The translations under genes were made by a program, and so were the position numbers. DNA of 64,000 nucleotides from Glutamicibacter ardleyensis (GTDB lineage Bacteria > Actinomycetota > Actinomycetes > Actinomycetales > Micrococcaceae), in the NCBI RefSeq assembly GCF_014644555.1, contig NZ_BMKX01000001.1, positions 434,001 to 498,000 on the forward strand, given 5' to 3'. Each line of letters begins with the position of its first letter. The stretch's first letter is position 1. This document shows positions 28,625-37,040 of this stretch, one piece after another. The notes under the pieces were generated by a model, which worked only from the letters and a program-made list of their open reading frames with translations, had not been told where the DNA came from and ran no database searches.

Positions 28625-28725
28625 GCCCTGAGCCTAAGCGCGCTGTGCGCCTGCGTAAAGGGTCGGCTGAAACTGCCAGTTATTTACAAGTTAGCCCAGT
28701 CGCTCAATACTCTGAGCACGCAACC

Positions 28726-28738
28726 ATAATATGATTAT
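28726..28738. promoter_or_regulatory. Candidate GntR operator between PKS operon and regulator gene
   Basis: Short palindrome ATAAT-ATG-ATTAT in the 161-base divergent region, 48 bases before the GntR ATG. AT-rich half-sites suit a promoter or a GntR operator; chance is a real alternative. Confidence 0.3.
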
Positions 28739-28785
28739 TTTTGATTGCCATTCACAAGTGTTCGGCAAATACTGAGGAGACCAGC

Positions 28786-29454
28786 ATGGCAAAAGCATCA
28801 ACGCATTCGCTAGAGGGAATTCGCCGGACCATTTTGGACGGCTTTTGGTCCCCTGGGGATCGCTTGCAGCCAACCACGTTGGCCGAACAGTTCAGCACCA
28901 GCACCACGGTGATCCGCGAGTCATTAACCCGCCTTGCCGGTGAAAACTTGGTCACCATCCGGCCGAACCGCGGATTTTTTGTCCCTGATCTGAATCTGAG
29001 CGAGCTGGCCGACATCACCGAATTGCGGTGTGTCACCGAAGCCCTGGCCGCGAAGCTTGCCGCGGAACGCGGTACAGTCAGCTGGGAATCCTCACTGATC
29101 GCGATACACCATAAATTATCGCGCACCCCTCGGCGCCTGCCTGAAGAACCAGATCGGGTGAACCCGCAGTGGTCGCAGGCGCACCGCGAGTTTCACCACC
29201 AGCTCTTAGCGCCTTGCGAATGCCAGCCGATGCTCAAGCTCTCCGGCGATCTGGCGAACTTCACCGAGCTCTACCGGCGCTGGGCCGCGCCGTCACAGGC
29301 AGCAGTGGCCCGCGACGTCGAACAGGAGCACGCAGACATTCTTGACGCTGCGCTGGCTCGTGACGCCGAAAAGCTGGGCCAATTATTGCGCAATCATTAT
29401 CAGGCAACCGTCGACGTAGTGATGCATTCGGGCCTGGTTGAGCAGCCTGCCTAA
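28786..29454 (+). CDS. GntR-family regulator with FCD ligand domain
   Basis: 222 residues. The winged helix-turn-helix occupies residues 5-72 (ILDGFWSPGDRLQPTTLAEQFSTSTTVIRESLTRL, ENLVTIRPNRGFFV). An all-helical FCD domain with metal-binding His residues follows (HREFHHQLL and the later NHYQAT). ATG 28786 follows TGAGGAGA. It is divergent from the type III PKS operon and is its likely regulator; effector unknown, but FCD domains usually bind organic acids. Confidence 0.88.
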   Translation: MAKASTHSLEGIRRTILDGFWSPGDRLQPTTLAEQFSTSTTVIRESLTRLAGENLVTIRPNRGFFVPDLNLSELADITELRCVTEALAAKLAAERGTVSWESSLIAIHHKLSRTPRRLPEEPDRVNPQWSQAHREFHHQLLAPCECQPMLKLSGDLANFTELYRRWAAPSQAAVARDVEQEHADILDAALARDAEKLGQLLRNHYQATVDVVMHSGLVEQPA

Positions 29455-29463
29455 GACAGTGCT

Positions 29464-30159
29464 TTAGCTGGCGCCGGGCAGGATGGTGTTCTTTGTGACG
29501 GCTTCGTTCATCGTGGCGACCGCTTTGCGGACCGCATCACCTGCCCTGGAATCGGTGGCTACTTCCCTGATTCGTGCTTGAGCGCGTTCCACACCGAGCG
29601 GCTCAATTTCTTCGGCCAGCACCTGCTGCAGCACACCCATGCCGTGAATGATGGAAAGCAGCGTGGCCTCATGGGTTGCGGCCTCACGCTGACTCTGGAG
29701 CACCAAGCTCAATCCACTGCGGAACTGACGTTCCAGCTGCCCATTGAGCACACGGACCGGTGCCTTGCCTAAGCCCAATAATCCTCGCTCGCCATATTCG
29801 ACAATTCCCTGCTTGGCCAGCGAGTCGGTGACCAGGCGAATATTGCATAGCCCATTGATGGCTACGGCAGAATCGAGATTTATCCCGTCTTTGCCTTCAA
29901 GCTTGTCCAGCGAGTGCTCTAAGACAGGGTCAGCGATGGGTCCAGCGCCAACGAGGGTGATCCGCGGATTCGGGTCATCGGTGAGCCCGATTCGTCCTGC
30001 CAAGATCAGGTCGGCAAGGATGGCCGAGTTCATCCCGTATTTATAGGAGCTCATCACCGTTTCCGGTTGTCCGTCGTCCTTGGTTAGCAGCAGATACAGC
30101 ATCTCGGAGATCAACATATTTTCTAGGCTATCGAGTTTGGAATCCTGCGTCCTCCCCAT
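29464..30159 (-). CDS. GOLPH3/GPP34-family protein
   Basis: About 231 residues with the GPP34 pattern: MLISEMLYLLLTKDDGQ, YGMNSAILADLILAGRIGL, a central LAKQGIVEYGERGLLGLGK and the C-terminal helical region. Eukaryotic GOLPH3 binds PI4P at the Golgi; bacterial members are of unknown role, in actinobacteria often beside membrane proteins. Start taken at ATG 30159 (MGRTQ), which lies inside the end of the upstream membrane-protein gene; ATG 30204 is possible. The 32-base overlap suggests a shared operon. Confidence 0.82.
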   Translation of the reverse strand: MGRTQDSKLDSLENMLISEMLYLLLTKDDGQPETVMSSYKYGMNSAILADLILAGRIGLTDDPNPRITLVGAGPIADPVLEHSLDKLEGKDGINLDSAVAINGLCNIRLVTDSLAKQGIVEYGERGLLGLGKAPVRVLNGQLERQFRSGLSLVLQSQREAATHEATLLSIIHGMGVLQQVLAEEIEPLGVERAQARIREVATDSRAGDAVRKAVATMNEAVTKNTILPGAS

Positions 30160-31384
30160 TTCGACGGATTTCCTGATGTTCAAAAGATGGTTCGGAAGAT
30201 GCACCGCCTGTTTCCGGGCCTGTTGTAATTTGCTCGCGTTGTTCGCGTCGACGCGCTCGTTTTTCCTTGCGCAGCTGTTGCTTCTTATCGTGGATCAGCG
30301 CCGAGGTAGTTCGGATGAACACCGAAATCCACGTGAAGATGATTGCCACGACGGCAAGTTCAAACCCGGTGAGGTTGTAGTAGTTCCATTCCTGCCACAG
30401 CAAGAATGCAAGCCACAGGGCACCGAGTGCTGTCAGTGACATCAGATGGAAGATCACGGGGTATCCCGGGAGCAATGCAGCAGTGCTGATCAAAAGCACC
30501 ACCATGCCGATAGCTGCAAGCTGCACAAAAGCGCCATGCACGTCGGGAGCAACGTTGACCGGGACGACTCCGATCAGGATGACGCCTAGCGCGACCGCGA
30601 GCAGACACCAACGAACGATACTCGGGCGTGGTCGGACGAACTTGGAAATTCGGTACTTCTCAAAACCGGGGCGGCATCGGTAGGTTCGGGCGAGCCTGGC
30701 TAGGTCACGCGTCATGAATTCAGTAAATGCTGCCAGCACGAGGCCCGAGATCACCAGCGTGGTGTTGAAGGTCCAAAAAGATCCGATGCCCGCGTCGTAT
30801 GTACCTAGGGCGGAGAACATCGACTGCCACCAGCCGCGGTCTTCTGCCAACAGCATGCTGATGACGACGCCCGAAGCCATGAAGATTCCCAGAATGACCG
30901 ACAGTGTCTGGGCATTTGTGCGTGCCGTAGCCACCAGGCAAAGGTATGCGCTGAGGCCGGTGGCACCGCTGACAAGCAGCGCACCAGCGACTACGTCAAC
31001 ATGTAGTCCAAAAAATGCCTGCTGCATCAAGTGGAAAGCGACCATCAAAATCATGATCGTGCTCGCCGCATGAACCAGCAGCAGGCCCAGCATCGTCACG
31101 ATCTGCCGCCACTTGGGGATCCGCCTGAGCCACGGTTCGCGGGAGACTAGCAGCCGTCGAAATGCGATGACACTGACTAATGCTGCGCAGATGCCACCGG
31201 TGGTGGCTGCCACCGCACCGACGGAGAGCCCACCAGACAAACCCGGTCGGTTACCCACAAAGAGGATAAAGCCGACAACTAATCCGAGGATGGAACAGAA
31301 AAACCCGGCCCACAATGCCTGCCGCTCAATCTCGAGTTCTGTGGCCGGTTTACCTTGGGTTTCAATGTTCGCTTCGGTCCGCAC
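30128..31384 (-). CDS. Multi-pass membrane protein, DUF998-like
   Basis: 418 residues with about nine or ten hydrophobic helices and a highly basic C-terminal tail (KKQQLRKEKRARRREQR). A segment with SMFSALGTYDAGIGSFWTFNTTLVISGLVLAAF resembles DUF998 proteins, which have similar loop motifs before a membrane helix. GTG start. Function unknown. Overlap with the GPP34 gene suggests that the two products work together at the membrane, for example as a peripheral/integral pair. Confidence 0.6.
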   Translation of the reverse strand: MRTEANIETQGKPATELEIERQALWAGFFCSILGLVVGFILFVGNRPGLSGGLSVGAVAATTGGICAALVSVIAFRRLLVSREPWLRRIPKWRQIVTMLGLLLVHAASTIMILMVAFHLMQQAFFGLHVDVVAGALLVSGATGLSAYLCLVATARTNAQTLSVILGIFMASGVVISMLLAEDRGWWQSMFSALGTYDAGIGSFWTFNTTLVISGLVLAAFTEFMTRDLARLARTYRCRPGFEKYRISKFVRPRPSIVRWCLLAVALGVILIGVVPVNVAPDVHGAFVQLAAIGMVVLLISTAALLPGYPVIFHLMSLTALGALWLAFLLWQEWNYYNLTGFELAVVAIIFTWISVFIRTTSALIHDKKQQLRKEKRARRREQREQITTGPETGGASSEPSFEHQEIRRNGEDAGFQTR

Positions 31385-31426
31385 ACTTCTAATTGTCTCA
31401 TTGGCAGATATTCATCCGGCGTCGGC

Positions 31427-32170
31427 TTAGGCCAAGGCTTGGGTTAGCCCGTTGATCATCAATGTGATGGCACCAGAGAACGCAACGATGATGACAAAGG
31501 CCCTACTGAATTTATCTGGAATCTTGGGGGCAAGGTAGTTGCCCAGCAGGATACCTAAAACCATTGCTACAAGACAGCCAATCCATTGAGTCCAATGAAG
31601 TTCGGGCATTCCGCCTTTTGCCAGGAGTGAGGCGATAGCCAAGACAAAGAAGTACAGCTGCACGGAAATCGCGAATTTAGCCTGCGGCCAACGGCTAGCT
31701 ACCGCGTAACCGGCAATGGCAGGCCCCGAGACCCCAGCGGTGACGGACATAAATCCGGAGATCGCCCCGGCACCAACGGCCAGCCCCTTGCTCTGTGCGG
31801 CGCGCAGATTGCGCACCATGAAGCTTGAGAGCAACGCAAGAATAACCATCGCCGCGATACCGACAGAAAGCCACGGTCCGCCAAGTTTGGAAGCCACCCA
31901 CGCACCAGGAATCGTCATGACTACCGCAGGTATCAGCATCAGCAGAATTTTCTTATACTCAACGTCGCGGAAGACCTGAATGAGGATGAGAAAACTGCTG
32001 CAGGCACCAAGGAAATTAACCACCATGACCCCGTGGAAAGGCCCCAAGACCATCACGAGGAAAGGCGAGGAGACCAGCGCGAATCCCATGCCAGAGATTC
32101 TTTGTGTGGATGCACCGACGAAAACTGCTGCGCTAAGCCCTAGCAGCGCAGCGAGTTGTAGCGTTTCCAA
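31427..32170 (-). CDS. TauE/SafE-family sulfite/anion exporter
   Basis: About 247 residues, eight hydrophobic helices in two similar halves. Signatures: FVGASTQRISGMGFALVSSPFLVMVLGP in the first half and AISGFMSVTAGVSGPAIAGYAVA in the second. Start placed at TTG 32170, ten bases after GGGAGG; TTG 32206 would add 12 residues. TauE/SafE proteins export sulfite, sulfoacetate or other anions. Substrate not assignable. It sits next to decayed genes at the edge of the accessory region. Confidence 0.8.
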   Translation of the reverse strand: METLQLAALLGLSAAVFVGASTQRISGMGFALVSSPFLVMVLGPFHGVMVVNFLGACSSFLILIQVFRDVEYKKILLMLIPAVVMTIPGAWVASKLGGPWLSVGIAAMVILALLSSFMVRNLRAAQSKGLAVGAGAISGFMSVTAGVSGPAIAGYAVASRWPQAKFAISVQLYFFVLAIASLLAKGGMPELHWTQWIGCLVAMVLGILLGNYLAPKIPDKFSRAFVIIVAFSGAITLMINGLTQALA

Positions 32171-32289
32171 CAGTCTTTTGCCTCCCAGTTCCTGCGCCAA
32201 GCGCAAGAGCGCCCATGTTTCTTACGTTAGTGCACCTGGACACGACTTCCGAATGCGCATTCTGCGGCATCTCGTTCTAGGCCGTTCAG

Positions 32290-32606
32290 GTGAGTATCGA
32301 CGTTTACTATCTGGTCATCGGCGACTAAGCGATGGGCTCGGCGGCCACGAGGTGCTCATGCTCGAGCAATACGAGCCGGGCCATGTGCTCGGTGCCTCCT
32401 ATGGCGAGACCCGTAACTTCAATCCGGTCTTCGTGGTCATGCCCCGCCTACGATTGCTACAGCACGCGAATATCCTGTGGGACGAGATTACCGAGACCGG
32501 TGAATCACTGCGATGCTGCTATCACCACATACCTTTTCTCCGGTGCGCGCCGGAGAGAGCGGTGGGTTCAGTGCGAGAACTTCTTGCATTTGGTTCACCT
32601 CAAGAT
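32290..32606 (+). pseudogene. Remnant of N-methyltryptophan/sarcosine oxidase-family FAD enzyme
   Basis: From GTG 32290 the frame reads SIDVYYLVIGD, hits TAA at 32326, then AMGSAA. After a frame change it continues GGHEVLMLEQYEPGHV, LGASYGETRNFNPVF and LLQHANILWDEITETGES. Joined, these match the N-terminus of SolA/MTOX-type oxidases: Rossmann FAD motif, GASHGxTRxF flavin-attachment neighbourhood and ALWDEL. Nothing of the remaining two thirds is present. It is a dead gene fragment with at least one stop and one frameshift. Confidence 0.7.
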
Positions 32607-32676
32607 ATATAACGAATGTTTTTCGTTTGATCTGTGTATGTTCTAGTCAAAGAATCCCGAAGCAAAGGAAGACTGC

Positions 32677-33293
32677 ATGACTAGGCCACCGAACCCAAAG
32701 CTCAGCACAGCGGCGATTACCAACGCCGCGCTCAGGCTTGTCAATGCACACGGCGAGTTCACCCTGGGGTAATGGCAAAAGCGCTCTAGCTGACGTCACC
32801 TTCGCTCTATAACCACGTCGGCGGTAAGGCCGAAATCATCGAGCTGATGCGCGGGCGTGCCATGTCCGAAATCCAACTGTCCGAGCTGGACCGGGTTGAC
32901 TGGCAGGAGGCAGTTCGCCAGATCGCCATGGAGTATGGGGATTCCTACGCCAAGCACCCAAGATTGATTCCGCTCTTCACCAGCCATTCGGTCCGGGATC
33001 AAACAACGCTTAGAGTCTATGACGCGCTCACTGAAGCGTTTGCCATGGCTGGTTTTGAGCCGAAGGAACGCCTGCAAGCGAACACCATTATTGATTCGTT
33101 CGTATTGGGCTCGGCTCTGGACGCTACAGCGCCGAGCACCGTATGGGAGGCCGATACTCAGTCCTCCCACGCCTTCACCGAGGCGCTATCAGCGGGACTA
33201 CAGGAACCAAACCGCGCCGAACAGACGTTCTTTCACGGGCTTACGTTCATAATCCAAAGCCTGACCGGCAAACAGAAAAAAGCAGATTCCTAG
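32677..33293 (+). pseudogene. Broken TetR-family regulator
   Basis: ATG 32677 follows AAAGGAAG and gives an N-terminal helix (STAAITNAALRLVNAHGEFTLG) to TAA at 32770. The helix-turn-helix continues in another frame (MAKAL, TAG at 32787, LTSPSLYNHVGGKAEIIELMRG) and the C-terminal TetR_C-like domain is then open to 33293. Two separate lesions, a frameshift and an in-frame TAG, both in the DNA-binding domain, mean it cannot make a working regulator. It ends about 30 bases before the transposon-like repeats. Confidence 0.85.
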
Positions 33294-33322
33294 TGCAGTA
33301 TGCATGTGATTGTTAACTTCGT

Positions 33323-33355
33323 TTGGCGGTTTCTGCGCACCTAATATTGGCGGTT
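33323..33355. repeat. Direct repeat TTGGCGGTT x2, probable left transposon end
   Basis: TTGGCGGTT occurs at 33323-33331 and again at 33347-33355, with starts 24 bases apart, directly after the tniB stop codon. Spaced repeats at an element end are the usual binding sites of TnsB/TniA-class transposases. Confidence 0.55.
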
Positions 33356-34167
33356 CAACTGATTCCGATCACTAGCGTGGATCGCGCAGCTTCAACAACA
33401 TCATCGGTAATCGTGTCCAGCTCATTGATTTTCATGACTCGCTGCATCTGTGTGAAGAGTCGATCGATCAGCCGGAAATTACCGCGCGTGATACGGGCGA
33501 TCGCCGCGACAGCTTGCGTATCGGTGAAGTCCTCCAAGTCCAGAGTTTTTCCGAGGGCACGCCACTTTCGTTGCAGAACGAAATGCAGTTCATCCTGAGC
33601 AAGCGGACGGTACTCGTGAGCAAAACCAACACGGCTATAGAGCTGAGGGTATCGACTGAACTGCTTTTCGATGCCAGGCATCCCAATCAGCATCAGCGCG
33701 ATATTGTTCCTGTCATACCTATCTCGTAGCACTTCTAAGGCAGTGGCGTTGAGTCGCTCCGACTCGTCGACGATGATCAGCTCAACATGCTTGTCTTGAT
33801 TCATCGGGCCCGTCGTGGCACCTAAAGTATCGAGATGTTGATGGATACAGATCGAGGTCCGGGTGGTGACCAGAGAGAGTTCATCCTTGATTTGCTTAGG
33901 CGTCGTCAGAACCCCTGGGGTGAAGAAGACGGTCCGCGTTTTGGCCAGATCCTTGTAGATCTGGAGGTCACTGTCCTCCCGTCGGCCCCATTCCTCTATT
34001 AACGCCTCGGTTTTCGGGCTCCAGTTGGCATAACGTTTAGCCGATAGGGTTTTGCCAATTCCAGCTTGTCCATAGCAGACCCCGATAGTCCGCTGCCGAC
34101 GCACCGCATTGGCGAACTCAGTGAAGCGGCGGTGCTCCTTCGTTGCGATAAAAGTTGTTGGTCCCAT
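33355..34167 (-). CDS. tniB: TniB/p271-type AAA ATPase transposition protein
   Basis: 270 residues. Walker A is CYGQAGIGKTLSAKRY near residue 33, Walker B is ELIIVDESERLN near residue 130, and the sensor region is ALMLIGMPGIEKQFSRYPQLYSRVGF. This is the TniB/TnsC/p271 family that selects targets and activates the DDE transposase. Its ATG overlaps the tniA stop (TAATG). Length equals Tn552 p271. It appears intact, but without full-length transposase the element is probably immobile unless helped in trans. Confidence 0.88.
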   Translation of the reverse strand: MGPTTFIATKEHRRFTEFANAVRRQRTIGVCYGQAGIGKTLSAKRYANWSPKTEALIEEWGRREDSDLQIYKDLAKTRTVFFTPGVLTTPKQIKDELSLVTTRTSICIHQHLDTLGATTGPMNQDKHVELIIVDESERLNATALEVLRDRYDRNNIALMLIGMPGIEKQFSRYPQLYSRVGFAHEYRPLAQDELHFVLQRKWRALGKTLDLEDFTDTQAVAAIARITRGNFRLIDRLFTQMQRVMKINELDTITDDVVEAARSTLVIGIS

Positions 34168-35675
34168 TACTCGTCCTCCGCGTAAGTGCGCAGCTTCGTT
34201 TTCTTGGTTCGGTGGACCGCCGGATCAGGCTGGGGTGCCTCCGTGGTTGGTTGCCCGGCCGGTAGAAATTCCGCGACGGTGGCGATTCGTTCATTGATTT
34301 GTCCGCGCAGCTGACGCTTTCGTGCAGAGCGTGCTTTCTGGATGTCCTTAAAGGTCATGATGGATCGTTCGTGCGTGGGATCCACAGCTTTGCAGATGTG
34401 CTGGCCACGATGAAAGACCTGAATCTCGGCAACGTCTCGCGGGTCGTAGCGAAGGATGACGGATTCTCCGACATAGGCAGCCAGCAAGGGAGATATGTAG
34501 CGTAGCCCTTGGAAGTGCACCCCATCGCGGTGGACGATTCGAGGTTTGGCGACCGTGAGCAGCAGCAGGTTCAGTTCATCGATGGATTCAGGCAGACGCG
34601 GCAACCAGCCGTTGCCCTGCCACGCTTTTTGAGGTGTTTCTTTGATCTCTTGGTGTTCACGCTGGTGGTAATTCTGCCCAATGAACTCACCTAGCGCCGT
34701 GTCCAGTTCACTAATCGATAGTCCGGGTTTGGGATTGCGTACGTTGTGCAAGTAACCCGGTAGCCGGGCCAAAAGCTCGGTATTCAACGTACCGAAGAAA
34801 CGCTCAATCTTTCCTCTGCCCTATGGCCGGGCTACTGCAGAGAAAGTGATTTCGAAGTGCAGGTCTCTGGCGGCCTGCGCCATGTGGTGGCTCGTGAAAT
34901 CGGTTCCGTGGTCCACGTAGAGCACATCAGGGATTCCGCACATCGGCCAATCAGCTGTCTTTTTGGGCCAGATCGCCTCACGCAACGCCAATGCCGTATT
35001 CAAGGATGAGGGAGCACCGGTGAAGATCATGTACCCGCACAGGGCTCGCGAGTAATCATCCATGATCGTGGTGAGCCACGGGCGAACCGGCCGATGACCA
35101 GTGTCAAAAACCAGAATGTCGAGCTCGGTATGATCAGCCTGCCACACCGCGTTCGGACGTTCGGCGCGGCGGCGCCAGACCAGTTCGTACTTATCGCGGT
35201 ACACCGCCGCGCCTTGCTGCGCCAGTGTCATCATCCCGGGATCTATCTCGCCGACAATCGAGCGGATGGTTGAGTAGGAAACCGGTGCCCACCCCTGGTG
35301 GAGCGCCACCTTGTTAGCTTGCTGGTGGATGGCTGCCGTCGTCCTGGGCAGTTTAGCTAAGGCGAGGCCTTCGACCAGCTTCACGAAGTCGCTGGGCATC
35401 CGGCGTCCGCGTTTGCCCTGTGCCACCGGTTCCAGACCAGGCTTCCCCTGGAGCTTGAAGCTCTGGTGCCATCGCTGCAGTGTCCTCAGGCCGATATGGT
35501 GTTCCTCAGCCAAGACCGTCAGCGGCACTCCGTCTTCGACGTGTTGCCGCAGTATTTCCCAGCGTGCCGTTGCCTTGATCAGGCCGCTGTAAGAGGTTCC
35601 TGCTTTCACGGTACTGCTGCCATTCTGGTTTTGTCCCAGCGGTGCGTCCCTGCGCGGTTCGCTTCGCCGGGACAT
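34167..35675 (-). pseudogene. tniA: DDE transposase TniA/p480-like, amber-interrupted
   Basis: A single frame of 503 codons broken once by TAG at 34821-34823 (codon 285). N-terminal helix-turn-helix (PLTVLAEEHHIGLRTLQRWH), rve catalytic core with D181 (WQADHTELD) and D255 (YVDHGTDFTS), then the amber codon, then GRGKIERFFGT with E291, and a Mu-type C-terminal beta-barrel. D255 to E291 gives a classical D-35-E spacing. As annotated, the stop removes the third catalytic residue. The most economical ancestor is CAG (Gln) to TAG. Confidence 0.88.
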
Positions 35676-35681
35676 GGCCGA

Positions 35682-36275
35682 TCACAGGCTCTTGACAGAG
35701 GCGGATTCTTGGCCCAAGTGGCGGTAGAACGTCGCGCGGCTCCAGCCAACCAGACGTGCTGCGTCTTCGGCGGTGCGTCCCCTGGCGCGGGCATCTTTGG
35801 CGATCGCGAGCTTATCGGCAATCACCGCCGGGTCAGAGACCGGCCGGCCGAAACGGGTTCCGGATTGCCGGGCGGCAGCAATGCCGGCATTGACTCGTTC
35901 AACGATCAGCTCGCGCTCGTACTCGGCCAACGAGGCCAGCATGTTCAGCATCATCCGCCCGGTCGACGTGGCCGGGTCGATCCCATCGGAAATGGAGCGG
36001 ACATTCACCCCGCGCTCGCGCAAGAGGTTCACGGTGTTCAAAACATCGATCAGGGATCGCCCGAGCCGGTCTACTCGCCAGACCACCACGGTGTCCCCGG
36101 ACTGCGCGTACTCGAGCAGTTTCTTCATCCCAGGCCGCTCAATCGCGCTCCGGCTGCCGGACGTCACATCGGCGAACACGTCGCGTTTCTGCACCCCCGC
36201 TGCAGCAAGAGCGTCGAGTTGCAAGGCCGCGTCTTGGCTCGAAGTGCTCACTCGTGTGTATCCCAAATGCCTCAC
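35682..36275 (-). CDS. Serine resolvase (Tn3/Tn552 Bin-type)
   Basis: 197 residues. The catalytic Ser is S10 in LGYTRVSTSSQD. Further marks are DVFADVTSGSRSAIERPGM, VVWRVDRLGRSL, and MMLNMLASLAEYERELIVERVNAGI (E-helix), then a C-terminal Hin-type helix-turn-helix (GRTAEDAARLVGWSRATFYRHL). It resolves transposition cointegrates. GTG 36275 gives the usual N-terminus; the 32 upstream residues in frame are not family-like. Six bases before tniA. Confidence 0.9.
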   Translation of the reverse strand: MRHLGYTRVSTSSQDAALQLDALAAAGVQKRDVFADVTSGSRSAIERPGMKKLLEYAQSGDTVVVWRVDRLGRSLIDVLNTVNLLRERGVNVRSISDGIDPATSTGRMMLNMLASLAEYERELIVERVNAGIAAARQSGTRFGRPVSDPAVIADKLAIAKDARARGRTAEDAARLVGWSRATFYRHLGQESASVKSL

Positions 36276-36348
36276 CTGCCCAGTGTGACTCAAAAACCCC
36301 TGTGCGGCAAGCAGGTAAGACGTTTTACGTTGGGACGAGTTTATAAGA

Positions 36349-36378
36349 CAAATACAGCCCGCGTTTTCCAAGTATTTG
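36349..36378. other. Candidate res subsite upstream of the resolvase
   Basis: CAAATAC (36349) and its complement GTATTTG (36372) are separated by 16 bases in an AT-rich stretch 75 bases upstream of the resolvase start. The 30-base footprint with inverted ends fits a resolvase dimer site. The rest of 36276-36641 contains a TGGACC hexamer repeated three and a half times (36563-36586) and no gene that I recognise. Confidence 0.4.
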
Positions 36379-36641
36379 ATGAGACAAGTTTCTACTCTAG
36401 GTAGAGTCTCAAAAAGCTTTAGCTTTTCAAGACATTCAGACGCGTCTATTTCGTTCAGGAACCCTCACACGGCTTCCGCGAGGCGGATTGTCTCGGAACT
36501 GTGGGCGAGCTCAGCATGGCCATGCGCCGGGTTATCCCCGAGGGGTCCCTTCTGAGCGGAAGTGGACCTGGACCTGGACCTGGACGAGCCCCACACTGTC
36601 CGGCCTCTAATGACCAACGAAATCCGTGAGGATCCGATCAA

Positions 36642-37040
36642 CTAGAGCAGGGACTTGAGGAAGGCGGCGTCCTGGGGGTCGAGCATGCCGGCGAAGCGGG
36701 TGAGGCAGCGCCGGCGGTCGTTGGTCTCTCCCAGCGTGCGCACCATGTGCGCGGCGGAGAACTGGCACCCGGTGAGCGTGGCACGGTAGGACCATACGCC
36801 GCCGATGAGTTCGCGTTCCGCCAGCGCCTTGTCCACCAGGTGGCCCAAGACGGTGGCGACGGTCGTGTATGCGGGTTTCTGGCCTCCCGGCGCCGTGAGC
36901 TCCTGCACCATGCCCCGCGTGGTGTGTGCCTGGCGGGTCTTCCAAAGCACGTCCAAAACACGCCGTTCCAGTGCCCCTACTGGGGGCGCCTCCCGGGGCT
37001 TGAAGGGTAGTTCGCCGGTGTCTTCAATGGAGGTCGTCAT
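36642..37040 (-). CDS. BlaI/MecI/CopY-family repressor
   Basis: 132 residues. A winged helix-turn-helix of the Penicillinase_R type: LERRVLDVLWKTRQAHTTRGMVQEL, AYTTVATVLGHLVDKALAER, then a C-terminal dimerisation part. ATG overlaps the upstream membrane-protein stop (ATGA). No BlaR1/MecR1 protease and no beta-lactamase gene is nearby, so it must sense by another route or be released by ligand. Two adjacent ACTAT/ATAGT palindromes 620 bases upstream, between the divergent operons, match the operator style of this family. Confidence 0.9.
   Translation of the reverse strand: MTTSIEDTGELPFKPREAPPVGALERRVLDVLWKTRQAHTTRGMVQELTAPGGQKPAYTTVATVLGHLVDKALAERELIGGVWSYRATLTGCQFSAAHMVRTLGETNDRRRCLTRFAGMLDPQDAAFLKSLL

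Larger units (their letters stand above)
33323..36378 (-). mobile_element. Tn552-like transposition module (tniB-tniA-resolvase)
   Basis: Gene order from the left end is ATPase (270 aa), transposase (about 500 aa) and serine resolvase with a candidate res site. This equals the p271/p480/bin module of Tn552, which like this locus is followed by a BlaI-family gene. Transposase is interrupted by a stop codon. The far end of the element is not fixed; see findings for a possible right border near 46.26 kb. Confidence 0.65.

Noticed and set aside
36642-37040. Beta-lactam resistance locus (BlaI next to a Tn552-like module)
   Set aside because: No blaR1 or lactamase gene anywhere nearby; the operators face redox genes.
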